From positions 1 through 49,653 of the IMG/VR virus record IMGVR_UViG_3300046467_000794: a DNA stretch of 49,653 bases, one strand, 5' to 3'. Numbering within the stretch: position 1 is the stretch's first letter; each line of letters starts with the position of its first letter. The position numbers were made by a program, and so were the translations under genes. This stretch comes from a virus. The notes beneath the pieces are model-generated. The model was not told the DNA's origin. It searched no databases and was given only the letters and a program-made list of their open reading frames with translations. Below, one piece after another: positions 41,785 through 48,169 of this stretch.

Positions 41785-43683
41785 TCAGACCCGCGCCCGC
41801 ATCTCATCCAGACCGATGACCTCGATGCCGAGACCGCGTGCCTTCTGGGCCTTGCCCGAGGTCGAGTTGGGGTCTTTGGCGACGAGGATGGTCAGGTTCT
41901 TGGAGACACTGGACTTGATAAGCCCCCCGGCAGCGGCGATAGATGCCTCCAGAGCCTTGTCACGGACTCCGGTGAAGCACACAGCCTGACCAGTCATGGT
42001 GCCCGTTGCAGGGGCCGCAGGGGCGACGTAGGGGGCCACGGTGACACCCTCGCGGTAGAGGTCGAGGATCGTCCCCTTGCGAGCGTCGAAGCCCGCTCGG
42101 AACGACTCTGCCTTGCCCTTGCCGAAGCCGGGGACCGCGCTCAACTGACCCTCACTCGCGTTCGCGATGGCGTTGAGGTCCGTCATGCCAGCGGCCACCA
42201 GTTTCCGCACCATGCGGCGACCGCACAGGGGGATACCCAGCGAGCCAACGTAGGTGTCCAGGGGCAGCGTCTTGAGGCCGTTCAGCGAGTCGAGTGCCCG
42301 CTTCGCAGCACCTCCGACCCTGCGCCCTTCCATGTCGAGTGCGCCGACTGCCGTGGCGTCGAGTCGGTAGAGGTCAGCGATGGTCGAAACCATGCCAGCG
42401 TCAACGACTGCCTGGAGCAGCGCATCCCCGAAGTGGAGGACGCCGACCTTCTTGAGCCAGCGTCGGATGGCACCGAGGGTCTGAGCGGGGCACCCCTCGT
42501 CAGGACACATCAGGTACTCCCCGACCATGTTGAGGAGCGTGCTGCACTCTGGACACTCGTGAGGAGCCTCCAGTTCGTCCTTCATCGGGTCTTGCGAGAC
42601 CAGTGCCTCGACGTATGGAATCACATCGTTGCGGCGGGACACGAGGATGCCAGCACCCTCCATGAACCCGTTGCCGTCCGTGAGCCGACCGATGTTCGCC
42701 ACGTTGTGAAGGCTGGCTTGCTTGACCGAGGCCCCAGCGAGTTCAACAGGGTCAAACTCGGCAACGGGGGTCACGCGACCCGAGTTCCCCACCTGCCAAC
42801 GGATGTTCCGCAGGGTTGTGGTCCGGGCTTCGTGGGGAAACTTGTACGCGATGGAGCCAGCCGGACGGTGGTTCTTTTCGCCCACCAGTTTCCAGTCGTT
42901 GGTGTCGTCCATAATGAGGACCAACCCATCGATCTCGTAGGGCAGCGCGTCCCGTTCGCGCTGAACGTAGCGGTCGTAGACCGCCTGGATCTGGACCACG
43001 GCATTCGCCGTCTTCCACTTCGGGCAGGTGAACCCTGCCGAAGCGAGAGCCGTCAACTCTTGGTGCTTGTGGGTCAAGACCCCAACATCGGGGGTCATGT
43101 CGAAGGCAACCACAGTGAGGTGTTTGCACTTCGCCGGGTTTGACTGGCGCTTCGCGGTGCCCGCAGCGGTGTTCCTGGGGTTGCTGTCCCCCTGGAAGTG
43201 GGCGTTGAAGTCAGCCTTGTAGCAGACGATCTCGCCTCGGATGTAGCCGGACCAGTCACCCATCTGTGCGGGAAGGCCCTTCATGAGCCGGACGTTGGAG
43301 GTGATGTCCTCACCCGTGATCCCGTCACCACGGGTGACGGCTTGCGTGAGGGTGCCATTGTCGTAGCGCAGGCTGATGGAGATCCCATCCAACTTGTCCA
43401 CTACAAGCACGGCGGGGCTGTCCCCAACGGTGTTGGTGAACCAGTGCTGCATCTGGGGTTGGTCCTGAGCCTTGTTCAAGGAACCCATCGGGGTCTTGTG
43501 GGTCACCTTCGCCCAGCCGGACGAGGGTGCGGTTCCCACGTTGCCGAGAACGGGGTGGTTAGGGGCGAGCGCACGGAGGCTATCCTCCAGCGCATCGAAC
43601 TCCGCATCTGTCATGGTAGGGGTGCCCGCGTAGTACGCGGTACGTGCCTCCGTGATCGCGGAGGCAATCGTGTTGGGGTTCAT
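41785..43683 (-). CDS. ligA: NAD+-dependent DNA ligase
   Basis: 632 residues, complete LigA architecture. Residues 1-60 are the NAD+-binding Ia-type helices, the adenylation domain has Lys97 in VVDKLDGIS and Arg118 in TRGDG, then NPRNTAAGTAKR, EIDGLVL and YKFP motifs. The OB fold follows (TPVAEFDPVELAGASVKQAS), a Cys4 zinc finger (Cys377, 380, 393, 398), helix-hairpin-helix repeats (about 420-550) and a C-terminal BRCT domain (from about 555). It joins nicks using NAD+. It is slightly shorter than bacterial LigA (about 670) and keeps all domains, whereas many phage ligases are truncated. The KLDGIS form (Ile for the usual Leu) is a small deviation. AGGAG precedes the ATG within the upstream gene's TAG region. 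Confidence 0.97.
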   Translation of the reverse strand: MNPNTIASAITEARTAYYAGTPTMTDAEFDALEDSLRALAPNHPVLGNVGTAPSSGWAKVTHKTPMGSLNKAQDQPQMQHWFTNTVGDSPAVLVVDKLDGISISLRYDNGTLTQAVTRGDGITGEDITSNVRLMKGLPAQMGDWSGYIRGEIVCYKADFNAHFQGDSNPRNTAAGTAKRQSNPAKCKHLTVVAFDMTPDVGVLTHKHQELTALASAGFTCPKWKTANAVVQIQAVYDRYVQRERDALPYEIDGLVLIMDDTNDWKLVGEKNHRPAGSIAYKFPHEARTTTLRNIRWQVGNSGRVTPVAEFDPVELAGASVKQASLHNVANIGRLTDGNGFMEGAGILVSRRNDVIPYVEALVSQDPMKDELEAPHECPECSTLLNMVGEYLMCPDEGCPAQTLGAIRRWLKKVGVLHFGDALLQAVVDAGMVSTIADLYRLDATAVGALDMEGRRVGGAAKRALDSLNGLKTLPLDTYVGSLGIPLCGRRMVRKLVAAGMTDLNAIANASEGQLSAVPGFGKGKAESFRAGFDARKGTILDLYREGVTVAPYVAPAAPATGTMTGQAVCFTGVRDKALEASIAAAGGLIKSSVSKNLTILVAKDPNSTSGKAQKARGLGIEVIGLDEMRARV

Positions 43684-43691
43684 GGTGTCTC

Positions 43692-44186
43692 CTATGCGCT
43701 CAAGTACTGGGCGCGGATGGTGTTTGCGTCACTGACGGTCATGTTGCACACCAACTGCCCGGAGGCGTTGGTGGCACGTCCGTCGGTGTCGATGGAGGTG
43801 ATGGCATTGAAAGGGGCGGGCATTGTCGCGGCCCACTCGGAGAGCGGAGGCAGCGTGGCTGTCGGGACGGCTGCTTCGGGAGCCGGGGCATCCTCGCAGG
43901 ACTGGCTGACCAGCACGTAGCCGTCCTTCAACTTTTTGTCGGCGCGTGTGTCAGCGTCCCAGAAGGAGATGCCTCGGTTCGCTGTCTGTCCGTGGCGTCC
44001 GTCGTTCTTGCCGTAACGCACACGGATCGAGTCATTGGCTGAGGGGCGCTCGATGCACCAAAACTTGTCGGACTGTCCAGAGACGTTCTCTCCGTTGTAG
44101 CCCGTGTATTCGTACCGGATGCAAAAGGCGCGTCCGTCACCGACGGCGGCACGGATGCCTTGATAATCTGTGGGGTTCAGGTTCAT
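43692..44186 (-). CDS. WGR-domain-like protein next to DNA ligase
   Basis: 164 residues from ATG 44186 (GGAG 10 bases upstream). Residues about 35-95 look like a WGR domain: KFWCIERPSANDSIRVRYGK, then NDGRHGQTANRGISFWDADT and ADKKLKDGYVLV, matching the WGR order of a strand, R-x-G-x2-G-type turn, helix with Lys, and a GYV end. WGR domains in PARP2/3 and bacterial proteins bind nicked or broken DNA ends. A Pro/Ala-rich linker and a second small domain follow (about 110-164). Its stop codon overlaps the ligase ribosome binding site, so the two are co-translated. A nick sensor that helps ligase is a natural inference. No catalytic PARP domain is present. Confidence 0.7.
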   Translation of the reverse strand: MNLNPTDYQGIRAAVGDGRAFCIRYEYTGYNGENVSGQSDKFWCIERPSANDSIRVRYGKNDGRHGQTANRGISFWDADTRADKKLKDGYVLVSQSCEDAPAPEAAVPTATLPPLSEWAATMPAPFNAITSIDTDGRATNASGQLVCNMTVSDANTIRAQYLSA

Positions 44187-44263
44187 GGTGGTTGTCTCCG
44201 GTTGCCCCCTCAATGGGGGACAGGGAAAGGGTGTGGGGATCAAAGGAACGGGTGTTCTACATA

Positions 44264-44377
44264 CTTACGGGAACCCACCGCTGGATTAACGGGCGCTTCC
44301 TGACTTTTCGGAGGGGGTCAAAACATCGAACCTTTTTGCGCCCCCAGCCCGTTAATCGTGCCTCCGGTTCCCGTAAG
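44264..44377. promoter_or_regulatory. Mirrored inverted repeat in divergent intergenic region
   Basis: Two arms, each a 12-mer (CTTACGGGAACC), a variable 9-base spacer, and a 10-mer (ATTAACGGGC), face each other: 44264-44294 and 44347-44377. The 12-mers and 10-mers are perfect inverse copies, the spacers are not. The element is centred between the ligase/WGR operon (left) and the eight-gene plus-strand operon (right). It could be a pair of outward promoters, an operator, a replication origin element, or a long RNA hairpin. The rest of the interval (44187-44450) has no gene. Confidence 0.65.
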
Positions 44378-44450
44378 ACTATGAGAGGGGCGCACCCGCG
44401 CCCTGCACCTACAAACCTCCCCTGCCTCGTCGAGAGGTCAAAGGAACAGC

Positions 44451-45092
44451 ATGACCAATCTACAATCGTTTGAACTGATCGACTCCCGCTCCAAGGCGGA
44501 GCGTGTTGCCAACCTTCTCGGTGAGCACTGGTACGGCGGCAAGCAGACCCTCCCCAGCCTGGAGGACCGCATCGCGGTCGTCCAGATGATGCGGACTGAG
44601 ATCCGCTGGCGCGGAACGGCCCGCTGGGAAGCCAGTGGAACCGACTTTGCTCCGTGGAGCATGGTGAGTGATGCCACCCGTGGCTGGTCCGACTTCGCGG
44701 ACCTGCTGGACGGGGATGCCTTCCTGGGTTGCCTTTCACGGGCTCTCGACTTCGCCGGGTCCGGGGTCTGGTCCGGCATGGCTCGTTCCCCCCGGTGGGA
44801 TGCGAGTGCAGCCGAGATCATAGAGCACACCCGATCCCACTTCATCGAGTCTCACGAGGACGAGATCATCGACCCCGACGACGAGGCGATCCTCAACCTG
44901 CCCCCGGCAGTGATCGTTGCGGTCCACCTCCGCATGGAGGCCCGTTTCATGGACTGCATCCGTGACGAGGCTGATCTCCTTGTCGATGGCTCCGTCGAGA
45001 GCATCCAGCGCGACATTCAGAAGCGTTGGGGCAAGGTGATCAACGCCATCATCGAGTCCCGCGAAGACTCCAAGGAGGCCGCAAATGCTTGA
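44451..45092 (+). CDS. Phage protein, unknown function
   Basis: 213 residues, ATG with AAGGA upstream; first gene of an eight-gene plus-strand operon. It is mostly helical (RSKAERVANLLGEHWYGGK, then RIAVVQMMRTEIRW), Trp-rich in the first half, acidic in the middle (HEDEIIDPDDEAI) and helical to the end. No signal peptide or membrane segment. I recognise no family. Its stop overlaps the next ATG by 8 bases. Confidence 0.72.
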   Translation: MTNLQSFELIDSRSKAERVANLLGEHWYGGKQTLPSLEDRIAVVQMMRTEIRWRGTARWEASGTDFAPWSMVSDATRGWSDFADLLDGDAFLGCLSRALDFAGSGVWSGMARSPRWDASAAEIIEHTRSHFIESHEDEIIDPDDEAILNLPPAVIVAVHLRMEARFMDCIRDEADLLVDGSVESIQRDIQKRWGKVINAIIESREDSKEAANA

Positions 45093-45357
45093 CCCTACCT
45101 CTGCTGGTGTCCTGTCCCTGTTCCTACCGGGGCTGGGGCAACTGGCGACCGGGCGACCGGGCCGGGCGATCTACTTCGCCGTTCTGGCCTTGATCGTCTG
45201 GACGATTTCGTTCGCCCTGTTCGGGTGGGTCGTCCACATCTGTGCTGCGCTCGATGCGTGGTATCGGGCACAGCAAGCACTTAACCCTGCACCCGTCCTT
45301 GAGCCCATCCCCGTCAACCTTCCCCACAACGTCTACCCCTTTCCCCAGTCCCGTTGA
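45085..45357 (+). CDS. TM2-like small membrane protein
   Basis: 90 residues with two hydrophobic helices (about residues 8-20 and 28-56) and the pattern LSLFLPGLGQLATGRPGRA, typical of TM2-type or related proteins (A-x-LS-x2-PGLGQ). The N-terminus has no cleavable signal. The C-terminal 25 residues are Pro-rich. It is therefore an inner membrane protein, translated by overlap with its upstream neighbour (AAGGAGG in that gene). A role in membrane-tethered takeover or lysis timing is possible but not shown. Confidence 0.78.
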   Translation: MLDPTSAGVLSLFLPGLGQLATGRPGRAIYFAVLALIVWTISFALFGWVVHICAALDAWYRAQQALNPAPVLEPIPVNLPHNVYPFPQSR

Positions 45358-45375
45358 GGGACCAACGGAGATCCT

Positions 45376-45495
45376 ATGCACCTTCATCTGGCGAACTGCC
45401 ACGGCGAGTGGCTGGCCCTCGCTGCCGTCGCTGCCAACCTTCCCCTCGCGACCCTCTGGGTCCGTGCCACCTTCAACCACTACTTCGGAGACTGA
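45376..45495 (+). CDS. 39-residue hydrophobic microprotein
   Basis: ATG at 45376 with CGGAG 6 bases upstream, stop TGA at 45493-45495. The peptide starts HLHLANCHGEWLALAAVAAN and continues with a Leu-Pro-Leu membrane-like stretch, then TLWVRATFNHYFGD. The CHGEWL segment, a single membrane helix and a charged end resemble small membrane proteins found in other phages. It is one base ahead of the next ATG. Too short for most gene callers, but position, ribosome site and tight packing argue that it is translated. Confidence 0.68.
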   Translation: MHLHLANCHGEWLALAAVAANLPLATLWVRATFNHYFGD

Positions 45496-45496
45496 T

Positions 45497-45700
45497 ATGA
45501 ACAACGTGACTGAGTTCCTTGGCTACTTGTTCTGCGAGTTCGCCTTCCGGTGGTTCGACCGCTTCGACGGCACCCCCTTCGTGGGCGACATGGAGAACCA
45601 CACCGAGGCAGACGTGCAGTTGCACCACCGCTTCATCATGGGCGTGGGCAGTCGGTCCTACTCTTTGGGCTGTCACCTTTACAACTGCGGGGGTGCGTGA
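45497..45700 (+). CDS. Small phage protein, unknown function
   Basis: 67 residues, ATG one base after the microprotein's stop with CGGAG upstream. It begins NNVTEFLGYLFCEFAFRWFD, aromatic and hydrophobic, then an acidic loop and VQLHHRFIMGVGSRSYSLGC with several Cys and His. It ends CHLYNCGGA. Cys/His spacing would allow zinc, but it is not a recognised motif. Overlap of its stop with the next start (TGATG) shows coupling. Confidence 0.7.
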   Translation: MNNVTEFLGYLFCEFAFRWFDRFDGTPFVGDMENHTEADVQLHHRFIMGVGSRSYSLGCHLYNCGGA

Positions 45701-46017
45701 TGCCTGACCTCACCATCTTCCCGACCGCAATATGCGCCACCAATGTCTCTTGGGAGACCACCATTCAGGGTTCCACTGGAACCCCGTACACCGTCCGGTG
45801 GATGCGTCTTTCGCCCCGCGACATGGACATTCAGAGTTGCCAGTACGGACACACCTGCGAGTGCAGGGGCTTTGAGATCCGCCGTCACTGCAAGCACGTC
45901 AAGGCTGTGGAAGCCAGCGGCGCACGCTGCGGCTGGAACGCGACCCTTGAGATTTGTGACGAAACCTCGTGCCCCGACTGCGGCGGCCCGGTCGTCATCG
46001 AACAGGTAGGTGTGTGA
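45700..46017 (+). CDS. SWIM zinc-finger protein
   Basis: 105 residues. Residues 53-66 form a SWIM motif: CECRGFEIRRHCKH, i.e. Cys53-x-Cys55-x8-Cys64-x-His66. A second Cys pair (CPDC, 91-94) follows in a zinc-ribbon-like turn. SWIM fingers bind DNA or protein in recombination and transposition contexts (for example Rad51 paralogue partners, SWI2/SNF2). The protein is otherwise beta-rich. It is compact enough to be a pure binding module. Starts and stops overlap neighbours (TGATG both sides). Confidence 0.8.
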   Translation: MPDLTIFPTAICATNVSWETTIQGSTGTPYTVRWMRLSPRDMDIQSCQYGHTCECRGFEIRRHCKHVKAVEASGARCGWNATLEICDETSCPDCGGPVVIEQVGV

Positions 46018-46295
46018 TGTACGATCCTGAAACCCACTATGTCACCTGCACCTGTCACAGCGTGGACCACACCATCGAGTTCGTTGCCAATGACGACTCG
46101 GAGGACGATGACCTCATGTACGTGGCCGTTCAACTGCATCGCCACCCCTGGTGGCGTCGGCTGTGGGTCGGCATTCGCTACATCCTCGGCTACCGTTCCG
46201 TCTACGGGCACTGGGACTGCACGTCTCTGGGCGAACTGGAGGTCGCGAAGTTGCAGGCGTTCTTGAAAGTGGCTGCGGCCCGGCGAGGTGTGTGA
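46017..46295 (+). CDS. Conserved small phage protein with CTCH motif
   Basis: 92 residues. TCTCHSVDHTIEF at the N-terminus, a long acidic loop (DDSEDDD), a strand (LMYVAVQLH), then WWRRLWVGIRYILGYRS and YGHWD. This matches a small family widespread in tailed phages, with no assigned activity that I know of. The Cys and His residues near the start may bind zinc. Coupled to both neighbours through TGATG overlaps. Confidence 0.75.
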   Translation: MYDPETHYVTCTCHSVDHTIEFVANDDSEDDDLMYVAVQLHRHPWWRRLWVGIRYILGYRSVYGHWDCTSLGELEVAKLQAFLKVAAARRGV

Positions 46296-47044
46296 TGCTG
46301 CTGTACCACGGAACCAACGAAACCGTAGCCCGTTCCGCCCTGATCGCAGGGCTGATGCCTCGCGGCTGGCGTGAGGCTGACTCGATCTGGGAAGGTTGCC
46401 CTTCCAGCCCCGACCACGTCTACCTGACGACTGCCTACGCGGGCTACTTCGCCATGAACGCGACCCCCGAGAACGAACGGTGGGGGATCGTCGAGATCGA
46501 CACCGACCTCATCCCCGAGGACTTCGGCACTCTCGTCCCTGACGAGGACTTTCTGGAGCAGGCCACACGCGAACAGGAAACGCCCGCTGGGTGGGATCTT
46601 CCCGCCGAGGGCATGGAAGCCCGCACCGAGTGGTTTCGGGAACGCCTCTACTCTTTCGCCCACCTCTGGGACAAGTCCATCGAAGGGCTGGGCAACTGCG
46701 CCTACGAGGGCGCGGTTCCTCCGTCGGCCATCACGCGAGTGGGTTTGTTTGCCCCGACATCGAACCCCAGCATCGCCATGATGATTATGGACCCGATGAT
46801 CACCCTGATGAACTACCGCATCTGCGGCCCGAAGTACCGGGCGCTGGTGCAGTGGCTCATGGGCGACACGGTGGACCCGTCCGACATTGACCCCTTCTCC
46901 AACCTGACCCCTTTCATGCAGAACGGGGTTCAGGCTCCCCCCGAGGTCCGAAAGGCATTCGCTGGGCATGAGGACCGTGCCCAGCAGTTGCGGGACATGC
47001 TCGCTTTGCGTGACGGTCTGGAGGTGCTCCGTGCAAACGGATGA
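46295..47044 (+). CDS. ADP-ribosyltransferase-superfamily-like protein
   Basis: 249 residues. It begins LLYHGTNETVARSALIAGL, then DHVYLTTAYAGYFAMN, WGIVEIDTDLIP and further on NCAYEGAVPPSAITRV. This order (His5 in YHGT, Tyr43 in HVYLT, Glu138 in AYEG) is that of ART/Tpt1-like folds: His-Tyr-Glu, with a GL-x-P turn after motif 1. Members transfer ADP-ribose to proteins or DNA, or remove 2'-phosphate from RNA. In phages such enzymes modify host polymerase or translation factors. C-terminal 80 residues are helical and unassigned. The ATG overlaps the upstream stop. NAD+ would be the donor, which links it to ligase and the WGR protein nearby; this link is inference. Confidence 0.6.
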   Translation: MLLYHGTNETVARSALIAGLMPRGWREADSIWEGCPSSPDHVYLTTAYAGYFAMNATPENERWGIVEIDTDLIPEDFGTLVPDEDFLEQATREQETPAGWDLPAEGMEARTEWFRERLYSFAHLWDKSIEGLGNCAYEGAVPPSAITRVGLFAPTSNPSIAMMIMDPMITLMNYRICGPKYRALVQWLMGDTVDPSDIDPFSNLTPFMQNGVQAPPEVRKAFAGHEDRAQQLRDMLALRDGLEVLRANG

Positions 47045-47801
47045 TCTCCAACCCCGGATGCCCATTCCCCGACTGACCGAAGACCAGATGCGCGAGATCG
47101 TCCTCGACCGTCTCGCGTGCAAGGTCATGTTCAGTGGAGAGATCCCCATCGCCACCAGAAGCCTTTGTCTGCTTCCGGTGGCGATGGGGGCTCTTTCTGC
47201 TCCTCCAGAAATCCGCACCTTGCTGCTTGGATCAGCAGAGCCTCCCGAAACGCTGGAGGGTGACCCCGAGAAGCCAGAGCACCCCGGCTACCCGCCAGAA
47301 CCGGACGAGCCTCCCGAGAAGCCGACCCTTGCCAAGATCGACCCGGCCCTGCTCAATGACCTTGAGTGGGGGGACGTCAGTGAGGAGGACATCGCTGTGG
47401 CACAGGCTGAGGCCAAAGCCGAGAACCAGCGCCGCATCCGCGAGTGGGAGGAAGCCTCCTTCGCATGGCACGGTTCCCTTGATGCGCGTACTCGTGCTTG
47501 TAAGGATCTCGACGCTGCCCACGAGGCAGCGGTGGCTGCGTGGCGGGACTCTCTACCTGCCCATGAGGAAGCCAAGACCGCTCGACAGGCTGCCTACGAC
47601 AACTGGGTAGAGAAGCATGACCGCATCTTCGCGGAGTGGGGGGCCGACATCGGAGAGATCATGGGCCGCATGAAGGATGCCTTTCCGCGTGGGGTCAACG
47701 GCTGCCCGATGTTCCACGCCGTGACCATCATCCACAAGGACGACTGGGAGCGCATCGAAACCGCCATCGTCCGAGAGCAGGAGCGTCAGGTTCAAGTCTG
47801 A
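47031..47801 (+). CDS. Phage protein with internal low-complexity insertion
   Basis: 256 residues from a GTG (GGAGG 6 bases upstream) inside the end of the previous gene. The first 70 residues (RLTEDQMREIVLDRLACKVM, then VAMGAL) and the last 45 (FPRGVNGCPMF, then a helix with KDDWERIETA) together resemble a small phage protein I know in compact form. They are separated by about 140 residues of Pro/Glu-rich sequence and charged helix (EPPETLEGDPEKPE, then EAKAENQRRIREWEE), which looks like an insertion. No enzymatic residues seen. It ends tail-to-tail with the next minus-strand gene, overlapping by 10 bases. Confidence 0.7.
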   Translation: MQTDDLQPRMPIPRLTEDQMREIVLDRLACKVMFSGEIPIATRSLCLLPVAMGALSAPPEIRTLLLGSAEPPETLEGDPEKPEHPGYPPEPDEPPEKPTLAKIDPALLNDLEWGDVSEEDIAVAQAEAKAENQRRIREWEEASFAWHGSLDARTRACKDLDAAHEAAVAAWRDSLPAHEEAKTARQAAYDNWVEKHDRIFAEWGADIGEIMGRMKDAFPRGVNGCPMFHAVTIIHKDDWERIETAIVREQERQVQV

Positions 47802-48169
47802 CGGTCTGAACCCGTGAGCGTCCCTTTGTACTTCCACCACCCAAACCAGGGGCGGTCGCCCAGGTAGTCCTCGTCGTCCTCGTGCGTGTACGCTTCAACC
47901 TCAAAAGGGATGAGTTTGTACGCTTTGGACCCATCTCTGTGTCGAATCACAAGGATGAGCCAGAACAACGGGTACAGGATGAGAAATCCAAGCAGCAGCA
48001 GTTCCATCCACTGCTTGAAGTGGATGGTCTCGTGGCGCTTCCCGCGCTCTGAAAGCACCTCTCGGCAGAACACGAAGAAGCCAAGGCTGATGGCGTGAAT
48101 GTTGATCGGAGAGAGGTGGCTCAAGAAGACAGGCAGCCTGCTGTTGTCCACGAAGACTGGGAACTTCAT
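47792..48169 (-). CDS. Membrane protein with HEXXH motif
   Basis: 125 residues. His-Glu-Thr-Ile-His at 46-50 is a zinc-peptidase signature; a Glu-rich FEVEAYTHEDD (about 89-99) could supply the third ligand, as in gluzincin-like folds. A hydrophobic helix (about 55-77, MELLLLGFLILYPLFWL) follows the motif, and the C-terminus has YLGDRPWFGWW. The family looks like small phage or bacterial proteins with HE-x2-H-x-RQ, without proved protease activity. It shares ATGA with the upstream OmpA gene, so it is in that operon. Substrate unknown. Confidence 0.68.
   Translation of the reverse strand: MKFPVFVDNSRLPVFLSHLSPINIHAISLGFFVFCREVLSERGKRHETIHFKQWMELLLLGFLILYPLFWLILVIRHRDGSKAYKLIPFEVEAYTHEDDEDYLGDRPWFGWWKYKGTLTGSDRQT

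Noticed and set aside
44264-44377. tRNA or tmRNA
   Set aside because: The repeats form one long stem, not a cloverleaf; no anticodon arm, T-loop or CCA was found.
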